Shown here piece after piece: positions 1 through 11,483 of a stretch of 64,000 nucleotides of DNA. The stretch lies in contig NW_003314269.1 of assembly GCF_000143415.4 (NCBI RefSeq), positions 2,907,060 through 2,971,059 on the forward strand. The letters are read 5' to 3'. This DNA comes from Selaginella moellendorffii (Eukaryota > Streptophyta > Lycopodiopsida > Selaginellales > Selaginellaceae). A program made the translations under genes and the position numbers. How positions within the stretch are numbered: position 1 is the stretch's first letter; the number at the start of each line of letters is the position of its first letter. A model generated the notes under the pieces. It made no database searches and had not been told where the DNA came from. It was given only the letters and a program-made list of their open reading frames with translations.

Positions 1-720
1 GTCGTGTCTCTGAGGTACGTCGTCGAAGATTTGTTCACTCCAACCAAGTTTCCACTTGCCGAGATCATCGACGTTGTGCTCCGGCATCTCGTCGAAGATT
101 CGTTTGGATTCTTCGAGATGCCCACCTTGGGCATATGTTGTGAGGAAGTTGGTCCAAGAGATTATATGTCGCTGTGGCATGGTATCGAAACCATTGAAAG
201 GCATGGAATAAAAAAACTTTGCATCACAAACCTTAACTTTCTAGCAGGAGCTATCAGCATGGAGGTTCTTTACCAGCATGATATCGAACACACGCCTAGC
301 TAACTCCGGTAATGGAATATGCTGAGAGCATCGTTGTCCAAGAGACGAGATCCCTGCGTGGCGGAGATGCCCGTTTTGTGCGTAGGCCGCGAGCATTGAG
401 TTCCAGGAGGCGATGTTGCGGTGTGGCAAGAGATCGAAAAGAGGGATTTGGCGTGGTTGAGGTGGGAGAAGGCGTCTTCGCTGTCCTCGTGCATGGCGGC
501 GAAGATGGCAGAGGCGTGCTTGGCGCTGCCGCATTTGCCGAAGAGCTCGATGAGCTTGTTGAGGAGGAAAGTTGGCGGCGGGGAGGAACGTGCATAGATG
601 ATGGATTGGACGCGCTGGGCGTCGGGTGGTGGAGGTGTTCCAAAATTCTCCTCGTGGTATCACCATCCAAATTCATCGTCATTGTAAGTTTTAGGTGCAT
701 CCAGAGCCGACCAAATCATA
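1..720 (-). pseudogene. Truncated, decayed copy of the neighbouring PPR gene
   Basis: On the minus strand this stretch resembles the start and several repeats of the PPR gene at 9688-11223. The opening near 675-685 shares the MTMNLDG-type N-terminus. The following part matches the segment with the AKHASAIFAAMHDD-like motif, and 1-300 matches a later block of repeats. The frame breaks several times, whole repeats are missing, and the copy runs off the left edge. No single frame crosses it. I read it as a segmental duplicate of the intact gene 9 kb away, now non-functional. Long plus-strand frames over it are antisense shadows of the repeats. Confidence 0.8.
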
Positions 721-1074
721 GTTCTGAGCCAAAAAGGTAGCACGTCGCAGATTTCTGTCCTCGATTCACTTACATAACTTTGGAAGGCCAGGAAGGGGCG
801 TCAAATTCTTCGCAGCGAGCCTACAAAGCTATAAGCATCAGTGAAACAATCGGAAAATAGCAGAACAAGAAGCTCACTGGTGGAAGCAGGTTTCCTTGTC
901 AACTAGAAACTTGGCACGTTTGGGGAAGAGAAGTCGTCCAATGTCACTTACATGTGGCTGCAGAAAAACTCTCTGGTGACTGGAACACCTTCTTGATAGC
1001 CTATCTAAAAATTGCTCCTAAGTTGAACCAAATTGACTAATAAAACAACACCTCCCATAAAGCCTGATGATGCA

Positions 1075-2260
1075 ATGGATCTGTATCGCATAGCCGATGC
1101 AGGACGTGGAGATGAAGATCGCTCTAAGGATTCCACAGGGCCGTCAATCCTCTCTTGCTCCGCATTTTACCCTAGCTGCATCTATGATTTGAAGAGCATT
1201 GCCGCCTTGGTGGAGAAGGTGTGGCAACCAAGGAGATGAGGCTCATGATTCGAGATGTTCGCAACGTGATGGCTGCACGGCATAAGCTCAAGCCTGGATC
1301 ACTTGGCTGCATTTATCAAGTTCGTGATTCCGTTGGATTCTGCAATTCTTGAAGAAGGTACATTTGTTGTATATGATCCCTGTTTCCAATCTGAAGCCGG
1401 AGGATGACAAGACGATGGAAGTTGACATGTCATCGCAGTCTCCATCAAAGCAGAATGTGCTACCTGAGCTGGAAATACTGTGTTACCTCATAGTTCTGAT
1501 CTACTTGATCGACCAGAAGCAGTGTAAGCAGGTGAATCCTCGCACTTCCGTTTGGTGCTTACTTTGTTTTCGAAACCAAGGCTTGCAGGTATCAAGAGAT
1601 TGCAACAGATGAATCGGAGGACATTGATATTTTGGCATCAAGGCTGTATTCATGGTCTACGACACGTGGCGGTGGACGGTCGCCCGCGCTGCGCCAATTC
1701 ATCATGCCGTAAACCATCCAAAAGAAGACCTATCCTAAGTGACTAGTAGGGGGCAGGTGGATCAAGCAGAGAAGCTTCATTCAACGTCTCAGCGATCTGA
1801 CTCATATTCGAATCAGCAGCTGATCAATTATATGGTCCTTTCTATCACTAGTGTTGACAGGACATTCATTGGCAGCTCTATCTTGGAAAAATCAGAACTA
1901 TCCAATTGGAATACATCATGCCGCAAGAAAAGCACCGACAATTCCCCGTGGCTTCCGGATACAATGTAGCAAATGGGAGTGATTGTTGGACTCCAACTGG
2001 GTGAGATTCCAGGTTTAGACAACCAAAACCCTCCATCCTTACTCTGAGCTAATGAACCGTTTCTTTCAGTCTGCTTTTGGTGACTTAGGAGCTGTTCAGA
2101 TCCGTTGCTGACAAGTTCTCCGCCACATTCTACGCTGACAAGACGCACAATCTCATTGTCCCAGACAGGTTTGTGAAACATCAGTATCTCCACTCGGTAA
2201 TCTCCCTAGCAGATGTGGCTGCCAAGCTCCACCTCTCTTGGGCTACTGCAGTCAGAAACT
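1075..2260 (+). pseudogene. Decayed copy of 26S proteasome non-ATPase subunit 3 (RPN3/PSMD3)
   Basis: Pieces of an RPN3-like protein appear in the right order but in different plus-strand frames. Near 1190-1300 there is a segment like the helical N-terminal region (KSIAALVEK, then a RLMIRDVRNVMAARHKLKP-like stretch). At 1410-1530 comes MEVD followed by LPELEI.CYLIVLIYLIDQK, a hallmark of RPN3. At 1610-1660 there is an ILASRLY motif, at 1750-1830 a QAEKLHS..SNQQ motif, at 1885-1910 KIRTIQLEY, and at 2095-2200 a DKTHNLIV motif followed by ISLADVAAKL. At least four frame changes and internal stops separate them, and I see no clear introns, so a processed copy is possible. The functional gene lies elsewhere. 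Confidence 0.75.
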
Positions 2261-2890
2261 AAAAACTGTGCACAAAAATAACTTTTGTCTAGCATCTAAA
2301 CCCTTAAATAAAATAGAACTTAGTTAATGCCTAATGACTACTTCCACACACGGAGTAGCAGCAGCAGCGTAGCTTGATCGATCGCCCGGCGCCTCACTCC
2401 AAACCAAGGTCAGTCCCTGGCAGAGATTTCTCCTGACATCCAAGCCCTAGAAGAAGTATTTCCCAAGATTCCTTTCTTATAAAGTTAGGGCTAATGAGTT
2501 TCATTTCTTACAAACCTTTACAAGAAGTAAAAGAAAGCCCTAAAATGCTAGAATTGTAAACTCTGTCTTGACCTCTTGGTCGAAAATAGCATAGCAGCAC
2601 CATTTCCTTTCAAAAGTCATTGTCCTCTTCTTTGCCAGTTCTTGTTTTTGCTGCTGCCTCACTCTACACTTCTCCGCGCTCTCCAGCTCTTTGTTGTGCG
2701 TGTTCGGAGGAGCTATGACAGTCTCGTTGTAAGTGTTGAGGCAGAAGGCAATTTAGATTGATTAATCGATCGTGTCCCTAGATGCAAATAAATACCTAAT
2801 AGCCTCTTCGAAAGTAAATGAAGAAATGTTTTATTAGCACTCAGAGGAAAGCTTTTATTTCTCTTTATTTGTTTCGCTGCTCTCTGTAAT
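2261..2890. other. Intergenic, no gene recognised
   Basis: About 630 bases between the RPN3 remnant and the lectin gene. Frames are short, with no conserved motif or repeat that I recognise. The right end probably holds the 3' untranslated region of the minus-strand lectin gene. Confidence 0.5.
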
Positions 2891-4663
2891 TTATCCACCA
2901 ATAGGAGTTTCTGTCACTTCCATAGGCACCCATTCTTCCTCCTTCCGTGTCTCTCCAGTCTCTATGTTGATAGAGATAACGTCTCCAGCTTCTAAAGACA
3001 ACTTATTTCCAACTTCTGAAGACAACTTAGTTCCACGTCCTATCCTTGCTCCAACGTTGTATACCAGGACACCTTCGAAAATACCATCAATTTCTTCAGT
3101 TGCTGGCAGATCAACACCATCCAGTCGAGTGCTCCTGGTCTTGTACGTGAAAGGAATTCGGCACTTAGCTTTAGTACATTCAAAGGTTAGGTTCGCCTTC
3201 TCATTTGGCTTGACATCTTTGACAGTGACTGTGGACTGAAACTGGATTGCGTTCTGAGTGGCCTTACCAAATTCGTAGGTCTTTGTTGTTTCAGTCCCAA
3301 TAGTCAGCGTAAACGTAGCACTTGCAACTTCAGGCTTCCCAGCGGTTAAAGACACGCTTGTGTTCATAGAAAAGGTGTCAGAGGTGCTCCACGTTTGGCT
3401 GGTGGTCAGTGTTTGAGACAAGGTAACCTGCGCTTGTAAATCTGCCGTCTTTTCACCGTCGTTCTTCAAGTAGCTGCGGCCAACCACCAGGGCTTCAATC
3501 TCCCGCACTTCGGCCAACTCGAGCAGATACTTTACATCAAATATGCTTGTGTGCGACACAGCCTTGCTCACTTCCAGGTGGGTCTCTTTATCGTTGATGC
3601 TGTCGGCAATGGCACATAGGGAACTCACCCAATAATCAGTGTAGCGCTTGCACAACTTTTGGTTGACTGTCGAACGGAAGGCTACAAGTTTATCGCTGAG
3701 TTTGATAGGCTCGAACAAACACGCCGGAGTGGTAAGTGCCTTGGAACGTTCGATGTCGGCCCATATCCAATTGGGACTTAGCCTCCAGAAGCGGTCCCTT
3801 TTGATGCTGCACATCGCTACATTACCATCCACAGTAGGGACAACTTCAAAAGCCGCGTAAAGGTCCGGATTGTTCTCGAGGTTGAATTGTAGCCAGATTT
3901 CCTGCCCACGTTCAGCATGCACGCACATGAACTTGTTGTTGCCGCCCTTGAACATGACATAGCGTGGAAGTGTGAGTGCAGTATCTTCTGCAGAAGTCAC
4001 TTGCAAGCTCTCCTTGGACGTATCATCAGAAGCTCTGAATCCCCTTTCCAGGTTTTTCACGGTGTGACCACCAAGATACTTCCCATTCAGCACCGATTTG
4101 AACGAATAAGTGTTTGAGTTGATCTGCTTCACCTCAAACTGACAGTCAGTATCGGTGGATGCAGGTGTGCCCTCTCGATCAGCAACTACCCAGCCACCAT
4201 CCTGAAGAACACGCCAGAATCTTCCATTTGCTGCACGTAAGAACACAGTATCTTTCTTCAGGTACAGGATTTGATGAGTTGCTAACCGGGACTTGCTCTG
4301 TTCCGAGAAAGTCAAGTAGGGACGCTTTGTGTTATCCTCCCCGCTCGACTTGAAGTTGAGCCTCAAGTAGCCCCCAGAGCTCTTTACTGCTACATAGCGG
4401 GGCAGGAGAGTCACAGCTGGAGCATTATTATCCTACGAACACACAAACAAACAAACAACTTATTAGAACGAGAAACAGGACCTCTTGAATCACATACAGG
4501 TGTCTTAGCATCTTCTTGCTTAGAATTGTCCAGCGAGGCTTTGATTCCGTCCTGTTCAGGAGCATATACATCAGAAATTTTCATATGAAGCTCAAGTCGT
4601 TACCTTTCCTATGCTGATATTTGGGGATCCTCCAACCTTTGGAAGCAAACGGAGTGAAGCCAT
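2891..4663 (-). CDS. Amaranthin-type lectin fused to an aerolysin-like module
   Basis: Three exons on the minus strand: 4604-4663, 4498-4551 and 2891-4432, with introns of 52 and 65 nt, all in phase 0, giving about 551 residues. After a 40-residue leader, two agglutinin (beta-trefoil, amaranthin family) repeats follow. The first begins LLPRYVAVK (about residues 44-175) and the second LPRYVMFKGGNNKFMC (about 190-325). The last 210 residues are rich in Ser, Thr and Val in alternating patterns, with repeats such as TLSQTLTTSQTWS and VTVKDVKPNE, typical of the beta-hairpin region of aerolysin-like proteins. Known plant relatives with this order include the wheat Hfr-2 type, linked to defence against insects. 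No signal peptide is evident, so a cytosolic or nuclear location is likely. Pore formation here is inference from the family. Confidence 0.82.
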
Positions 4664-6429
4664 GGAATACCTAAGATTTTGATGAGTTGCTCAAAATGAA
4701 GTAGCGAGGTGAGGAGAGGTAAGGCGCTTCTGATGTTATATATTCAATCAATATTTATTTCTTAATCAAACCTCCGTGGCAAGTTGACGAGTTTGGATCT
4801 TGACATTAAGCAGATTATTGGTTGCTTTCAAAATTCAATGCGCGTGGATCACATGAATATTTTTGTAAAGTTTAACTAGTGCACGGCTCTGGATAGGTAT
4901 CCCCATGGTTAAGACATTGTCAAAGCACATTTTTAATGAACTGCTGACAGTGATGGATGATACACAACCGCTTTCTTTACTATGTAAACAAAACCAAAGC
5001 ACCAAACATGCACGTGATAATGTGGGCCAACTGTCAAGTCCTAAGGGTTGTGAGTGCCGCTCGGCAAGCTCTGGCCCGCTGCTGGAGCGCCGCCCATTGC
5101 GAGCTCTTGTTTCTGGGCGCTGTGGGCTCCTCTCGTGGCACTATACTTGATGGCGGCACTAACACTCTGTCTACAGCACTTCAAGCTTCCGAGCTCCACT
5201 CCCATGGGCGCCCTGTTTTAGGGGCGCAGTGGGCTCCTACCCATGGGCTGCGGCTGCTGAGTGCTGCGAGCTCCATTTTGACCGCCGCTCATGTGAGCTC
5301 CCATCCTGGAGTGCTGCCCATGGGAGATTTCCACATGGGCATTCTCGAAGAGCCCCTTATAGAAGCTGCATGCTGTCCAGAAGTATGTGAGCTCCATCTT
5401 GGAAGCGCCACCCAGTTCCTTTCCAAGCAAAACAACTCTCCCTCTACTTTTGCCAGGCTAACTTAACTCCACTAGATTGTGATATTTAATAGATGATTCC
5501 ATGCCAAAGGTTGAATACAAACTTTGGCAATGGCAAAGGATGTAGGGACTGAGAGTGATCATTTTTAAAATTTGCATTCATTGTATTGTAGCTTCACTTA
5601 GCCAACTGTGACAAAACAGCATTTCTCACCCCTGGGCAACGTGCTTGGCTCAAAAACATGTATTATTATCAGCTTGATTCTAGCTGTTGTGTCTAGTAAG
5701 GAACCTGGAAGAGAAGGTAAAGGCTTAAATTGATCAGCTCGGACTGGTATATTTTTTAAATATACATGAATAGTGATTTGATTTGCATATTGCTTAAAGC
5801 TTTGTGATATAGGAAATTATCCATGTGATTCTTTATGGAATGATAGATAATATCAACACAGTATGCAGGTCCATCTACCAATCTAAGTCAATTTTATTTA
5901 CCAAGGCCCTCACTTTCAGTGCAGGTCAAAGGTGTTTGAAGAATTCTCTACAATCTAACACATTATAAAATGTTTTCATGAAAATATTATATAAAATGAA
6001 AATTACAACCTCTTAAAAAAATAATGCCTTTGTTATTGGAATGGAATTGAGAATTCTACTATAATCTCAAAATGACATTTGCTGCATAATTCATCTGGAA
6101 ACAAGTATGCCTACAGTTGGATGACCACATGCATCCTTTCAGAAATTGAGAAATTTAAGACGTTGGTATGCATGTGATCCAACACAAAAGAATGACTATA
6201 CTTGTCAATTAGCAAGGTTGTCTCCTCTTGGAGGATTAGTAATTCCACTTCTATCAGCTGGATTCCAGCTGTTATGTTCCAAGAAGTGGTTAAGTTGCAA
6301 GGACCATTGAAAATATGGATTATTGACCCTGGACTAGAAGGTTGTACTGTGGAAAAGAGCGGGCGTGAAGTTTAGACGATTTCGCAAGCAGTTGGATTTC
6401 TTTGTTTCTAGAATCGTTGTCTATAGGAA
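4664..6429. other. Lectin promoter and AT-rich intergenic DNA with a GC-rich degenerate repeat
   Basis: The first 200 bases are the probable promoter of the minus-strand lectin. From about 5040 to 5440 lies a GC-rich island where GAGCTCC and CCATGGGC words recur at irregular spacing (about 5098, 5189, 5268, 5296, 5388). It is open on the plus strand for 169 codons, but the protein looks like repeat translation, so I do not call it a gene. The rest is AT-rich with no recognisable gene. Confidence 0.5.
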
Positions 6430-6820
6430 AAGGCAGAGATTTGATCAAAGTCCGAGGCTGAGACGAGAGTTAAGGAAGCGGAAAACGAAGTCTCCTCACC
6501 GAAAACCGAGCTTGCAAGTTTGCATGACAGCTCCGCTAAAGAAATTCGTCGTCTAGAAAGGAACATACAAGGGATGGAAGAGAACAACGAGTTTTGCATG
6601 TCTAAAATAAATGCTGAGGTGAATTATTTAGATCATTGGCTTGCTGTAATGGCTTGTGTGCGATTTTCTTCAGAATGATGCATGCAGACGGGAGACCGGG
6701 TGCGTCAGAGGAGCTTTTCTATTTGCTCGTGCAACATGGAGAGCTTGAAGAGAAGCTGAACAAAGTATGTAAGAAACTTCATACATGTGTTTCTTTGCTT
6801 TTGTATTGCAGATACTCTTG

Positions 6821-7465
6821 CTACCGCGTCAAGTAAGCTTTCCAATACACAGTGCCCATCTTGAAGCATGAGACTGATGGATGCAAGAATGCAGTTTGGA
6901 TTATTCGTGCTGCCTCGTCCACGTCTTCATTGTCGTTTTGCTCCAGCTCACTTGCCCTGTTTGCTCGTCTTCTCTTTCGTGGCTGTTCAAGATCTCGAAT
7001 TACAACAGCCTGCATCGCATGTGAAATATATATTTTGATGTCGTAGCTCCATGCGGGTGATGATCTGTGAGGAGTCTCCGCGTTCCAGTCAATGTTGGGT
7101 GTGTGGAATTCTATGTATGCAAGGCACCACTCTCTGTTTCCTTCGCACAGATTGGGCATGCTGTGAAATTTTTGTGACCAAATGAGAAGGGGCATATTAG
7201 TGACGTCATTGTTGCCACTGTTGCCTCTCCTGTGGGCGGTTGCATCCACTGGAAGTGTATGAAAAAGCCACTGGAAAGAGGCCGGCAAGTTTTGCTTTGG
7301 GGTTTCTCTCGTCTTCTTGCGACATTTCCACGGCAAAGGGCTCCCCCAAATCAGATTCAATGCCATATTGCTGGCGCTTTTCATTCTGCCATGCCAAGAA
7401 GCTTTATATCCCATCCTCGGTGAATCTTCATAGCTTAATCTGGATGCCCAAAAGGGCTTGCAGTG
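6821..7465 (-). other. Long open frame of unknown status
   Basis: A minus-strand frame of more than 200 codons stays open across this stretch. Its product would have a basic cluster (PRKRRRANRA) that looks like a nuclear localisation signal, followed by an acidic patch and an ARIIQTAF segment. I do not recognise a family. It lies inside the region holding the plus-strand coiled-coil fragments, and could be a transposon remnant or chance. Confidence 0.2.
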
Positions 7466-7679
7466 TGTTTTTTGTTTCTTTGTTTTTACAGAGAAAAGAG
7501 CGACCAAGTTTTTTCATGTGGCTAGCGAGGGAAGAGTTTAGTGGTCTTCCTTCTGTAAGGTTGAACTGCCACAAGTTCCATATAAAGGAGTTATTCAAGG
7601 ATTTCTGGCTTAAAAATGGGCAGTTTTCTATAGATTGCAAAATTGACCCTACATTGGAGGATTGCAAGTAGATTGGGTT

Positions 7680-8740
7680 TCTTTTGCCCATGTGCGTTCT
7701 TGCAAGTTCTCCATCCCATCCAAGTCTGATCCACTCCAAATGCATGTGCAACAGCATGCGAGCCTAGTGGCAAAGATGCTAGATCTGTGTTGTATGGAAG
7801 TAACAAAGATGCGTGTGGAGGGAAACTGTATAAACACCCAGATGAGTGAGCTTCCTCACAGTCTAGCTTCCTCACAGTCTAGTGTTAATTCTTGAGCTTC
7901 TAAACACTCCAGTGTTAACTATCACCATGGCTATTCAGAGGTTTGTCCTCCTCGACATTAACTTCCTTACAATGTTAATGTTATTTTCAATTACACCAAC
8001 TTGCTCTACCAAAGCCCTTTATTATATTTCATTTTCCATAATTGATACAATGGTTTGAAAACCACCCCAATGGTCACAACTTTAAGATTATTATTAATCC
8101 CCCATTAATTAATCACACTGAGTCAAAAATAAATTGAACCTAACTTTGTCTTGGTTACAAGTACACTTTAGCCTTGATATCATCCTCGCAACAATTATGC
8201 TCTATCCTAGAGCACCTTTCATCTTAGAACCTATTACACTTGGTGCCTTCAGATTTTCATCTCCTTCTTATGTTAGCTTCATGGTAAGAATGACCCAATT
8301 ATTTCTTTAGTGCTTCCTCTCCCCATTATCCAACATCTTTCACACCAAAATAACATAATTTCTTACTTAAATATCTATCTTTCCCCCAGGAATGAAGAAT
8401 GAGTATGGAGAGTGGGAGAAAAGTGAGTGTCGAATATGCCAACTAGAACAAACAAGCATGAACTGCTTAACCTTCTTATTCTCCAATACTAATTGTCACC
8501 ATAGCCATTCAAAGGTTCATTCTTCTCAGCATTGGCCTCTTCAATAGTGTTAATGTTGCCCTATTTACTCTTTGCTTCCCACCAAAGCACTTACTTTTGT
8601 ATTTCATCTCACACAATTAATATAATGATCTTTATCCTTCACAATGAAAATCAATGTTATAATTTAGCACTAAAAGACAAAAAAGTCTAGCCTACCTAGA
8701 TTTGATGTTTTTTGCTGGAAAGTCTCTTAGCTAGCACACA
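7680..8740. other. AT-rich intergenic, no gene recognised
   Basis: A direct repeat of about 16 bases (cttcctcacagtctag) occurs at 7852 and 7868. A loosely similar block (caatgttaat, caccatggctattcaaagg) occurs near 7920-7990 and again near 8490-8560, suggesting an old local duplication. No coding frame of note. Confidence 0.45.
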
Positions 8741-9687
8741 GGAGACGATCAAGGTCATAAGAAAGCATTGGAACGTCAAAGGAGCTTCAAGTCACTTCTG
8801 ATAGGCTCTCAGCCGATCTTGAAGCTGCACGTTCTACAATTTCATCTTTGGGACGCGAATCATTGCATTTACGGCAAGAAGTTGGAATCCTTGAAGGAAA
8901 GGTAATCTTTCTGTATTATTTTCTGACTTTTGCCTCAAAGCGTGGTTGCGGTGAGTTTGATCCTTCCAAGACCAAAGTCTTGAAGCCACGAAAGCTTGGA
9001 CACTACAGAAACGTCTCACCCTTCTGTACCTGTTGATGTTTGGTTATATGTTTTAAATCGTATCCTTATGGTGAAATCACCGATGTTTTCCGGAAAAATC
9101 ATCTATTCTTGAATGCAAGGACAAGATTGCTATGCTGACGGGCAAAGTGGGCACGCTAGAGCAGGAGATTTCTACGTCATGAAAACGTGAAAACAGGTTA
9201 GAATAACTTCGTTTGACTGTCTTTGTTCCAGATACATGCAAGTCTTTGCCAAAAAGGCTTTTACTTTTAGGACGGCGTGGTTACGAGGAGATTTATGCAC
9301 CACACTTGTTTCTTTGATTTAACTTGGTATTGCAGATATTAGTGAACGAGAAGCCCAATTCCGCAGTTACGTTTTCCAAGCTCTGTTCGGTTTACTCAAG
9401 AGCTTGAGTTTCAGCATACAGCAAATGGACATGCTGGTATGCTTTTTGCTTTTGCCTGTCGTTGACCTCTCAAAACGCTCTTTTTGATGCAAGGTAAATG
9501 ATTATACAACTTCGCCTGAAATCGACCGTCAGGCAACTGAGGGAGTCGTTTTTAAAGTCGTTCAATATTTACAATGAATCACAGATGACGACATTTTTGA
9601 AAGGCTTCAAATCGATACCTGCTTTTATAGCCAACTTGACACTCGAGCTGTTCAACAAAGGCACCATTGGCTGAGGAAAGCACAAGG

Positions 9688-11223
9688 CTATAAACTCCCC
9701 CCAGTCTCTCCCGTACGCATGGAGTAGATATTAGCGAGTAACGAGTAAGCCGATCCATTGTTCGAGTCCATCTCAAGCGTGCGCTTTGCAGCATGGCCAC
9801 CGCGCCGGAGATCACTGTGACTTCGGCAGGCACCGAGGAAGCACTTCCAGTCGACAGAATCCGTGAGGTACGGCATCGTTAGCATGAGCTCCCGTGCCTC
9901 GTTGAGGTGCCCGGCTCTAGCCAGCAAATCGACCAGGCAAGTGTAGTGCTGCTTCGTCGGTTGCAGCTGGAAATCCATGCTCATCGACACAAAATGGGAC
10001 CTGGCAGTGTAGAGCTCTCCGTCGTGGCTGGACGCTATCAGAATAGAGAGAAAGCAGACATCGTCGCAATGATTCAAGAGTTTGATCCGGTTGAAGATGG
10101 CCTTGGCCTCGACGACGTGCCCGTTCTGAGCGTACGTTGCAAGCATCGTGTTCCAGGAAACAAAGTCGTGCTGTGGCATCTCCCGAAAGAAGTGGCAGGC
10201 TCGGATCAAGTGTCCGTTTCGGGTGCAAGCAGCGAGCATCGAGTTCCACATAACTTCGTCTCTCTGAGGCACGTCGTCGAAGATTTGTTTCGCTCCAACA
10301 AAGTTGCCGTTTTGCGAGCTTGCAGAGATCATCGACGTCCACGACACGAGGTTGTGCTCCGGCATCTCGTCAAAGATTCGTTTCGATTCTTCGAGATGCC
10401 CGGCTTGGGCATATGCAATAAGCAAGTTGGTCCAAGAGATGATGTCTCGCTGAGGCATGGTGTCAAAAAGGTATTTTAAATATTCCAGATTTCTTGTAAG
10501 GACTAGCATTGAAAGCATTGAGTTCCAAGACACTAAGTCTTGCTCGGGCATGTTTTCGAACAAGGATCTAGCACTATCAAAATGCCGGTTTTGGGCATAT
10601 GCCACAAACATGGAAGTCCAGGCCACGGCATCTTGCATGGGCATAGAATCAAAAACCAACCTTGCCTCACAAACTTTACCTTTGCTAGCAAGGACTATCA
10701 GCATGGAGGTATATCCTGCAAGATTCTTTACCGGCATGGAGTCAAACACACGTCTAGCTAGCTCCAAATGCCCGCTAATAGCATAAGCTGACAGAATCGT
10801 TGTATAAGAGACGAGATCCCTGTACGGCATCTCGTTAAAAAGCGAGGCGGCGTGGCGGAGATGCCCGTTTTGTGCGTAGGCCGCGAGCATCGAGTTCCAG
10901 GAGACGATGTTGCGGTGCGGGATGCGATCGAAGAGGGATTTGGCATGGTTGAGATGGGCGTTTCGCGAGAAGGCGACGAGCATGAGGTCCCAGGAGAAGG
11001 CGTCTTTCCTGTCGTCGTGCATGGCGGCGAAGATGGCAGAGGCGTGCTTGGCGCTGCCGCATTTGCCGAAGAGCTCGATGAGCTTGTTGAGGAGGAAAGT
11101 TGGCGGCGGGGAGAAACGCGCATGGATGATGGATTGCACGTGCTGGGCGTCGGCGAGGGTGGTAGAGGTGCTGATGAGATCCAAAATTCTTCTTGTGGTC
11201 TCACCATCCAAATTCATCGTCAT
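9688..11223 (-). CDS. Pentatricopeptide repeat protein, S-type array, no DYW domain
   Basis: A single-exon minus-strand gene of 511 residues starting at the ATG at 11223; the frame extends upstream only through non-ATG codons into the tRNA. After an N-terminal segment come about ten tandem 31-residue motifs with the S-type signature (VSWNSMLAAYAQNGHL..A..LF..MP.RD). They are followed by the usual C-terminal CFLSILIASSHDGEL and KQHYTCLVDLLARAGHLNEA blocks and a short E-like tail (SAYSLLANIYS). The E region then stops early, and I see no DYW deaminase. PPR proteins bind single-stranded RNA in plastids or mitochondria and serve editing, splicing or stability. No strong transit peptide is obvious. 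Its partial duplicate lies at 1-720. Confidence 0.85.
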   Translation of the reverse strand: MTMNLDGETTRRILDLISTSTTLADAQHVQSIIHARFSPPPTFLLNKLIELFGKCGSAKHASAIFAAMHDDRKDAFSWDLMLVAFSRNAHLNHAKSLFDRIPHRNIVSWNSMLAAYAQNGHLRHAASLFNEMPYRDLVSYTTILSAYAISGHLELARRVFDSMPVKNLAGYTSMLIVLASKGKVCEARLVFDSMPMQDAVAWTSMFVAYAQNRHFDSARSLFENMPEQDLVSWNSMLSMLVLTRNLEYLKYLFDTMPQRDIISWTNLLIAYAQAGHLEESKRIFDEMPEHNLVSWTSMISASSQNGNFVGAKQIFDDVPQRDEVMWNSMLAACTRNGHLIRACHFFREMPQHDFVSWNTMLATYAQNGHVVEAKAIFNRIKLLNHCDDVCFLSILIASSHDGELYTARSHFVSMSMDFQLQPTKQHYTCLVDLLARAGHLNEARELMLTMPYLTDSVDWKCFLGACRSHSDLRRGGHAAKRTLEMDSNNGSAYSLLANIYSMRTGETGGSL

Positions 11224-11308
11224 TGTAAGTTTGTGTGCATACTTCAGTTTCTCACTTGAAAGTTGGTAAATGGTGGCAAAAGATTCAAGCAGATGCCATA
11301 GAAAGACG

Positions 11309-11335
11309 TGCGGTGAGCGTGGATCGAACACGCGG

Positions 11336-11376
<41 letters not shown>

Positions 11377-11381
11377 CCCGC
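11309..11381 (-). tRNA. tRNA-Phe (anticodon GAA), nuclear, intronless
   Basis: The minus strand gives a 73-nt cloverleaf starting GCGGGGATAGCTCAGTTGG. It has anticodon loop CTGAAGA, T arm GCGTG-TTCGATC-CACGC, and acceptor 3' strand TCACCGC plus discriminator A. D, anticodon and T stems pair fully. The acceptor stem has one G-A mismatch, which is also present in the plant Phe tRNA as I remember it. The internal A and B boxes are intact. CCA is not encoded, as expected in eukaryotes. It sits only 85 bp upstream of the PPR start codon at 11223, on the same strand. Confidence 0.97.
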
Positions 11382-11483
11382 TTGATACATTTCATCAAAA
11401 TCAATGCCCAACTATCGTCCTGTCGATCCTCGCCCATGAAACTGATAGCGAGAACACATCAGTAAGATTGATATTTACAGCGA

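Larger units (their letters stand above)
6430..9576 (+). pseudogene. Fragments of a coiled-coil protein gene, probably broken
   Basis: Several exon-like islands on the plus strand encode heptad-rich, charged segments. One ends at a donor at 6618 (motifs KEAENEVSS, EIRRLERNIQGMEE). Others end at 6764 (ELFYLLVQHGELEEKLNK), at 8901 (DRLSADLEAARSTISSLGRE) and at 9196 (IAMLTGKVGTLEQEIS), and one spans 9336-9436. Donor-like GT follows most of them. The fourth island has an in-frame TGA at 9180, and its phase does not match the next island. More than 1.9 kb without related exons separates the two halves. This suggests a decayed long coiled-coil gene, but unrecognised exons could rescue it. I cannot name the family. 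Confidence 0.4.

Noticed and set aside
296-740. Open frames of 130-142 codons on both strands over the PPR remnant
   Set aside because: They are shadows of the same decayed PPR sequence; only pieces match the parent protein.
4957-5466. 169-codon frame in the GC-rich repeat island
   Set aside because: The translation follows the DNA repeats and matches no protein pattern that I know.
9907-11269. Plus-strand frames up to 190 codons over the PPR gene
   Set aside because: Antisense to a well-supported PPR array; the repeats keep antisense frames open by their composition.
11224-11331. Extension of the PPR frame upstream into the tRNA gene
   Set aside because: It would need a GTG start inside the tRNA; the ATG at 11223 is the natural start.
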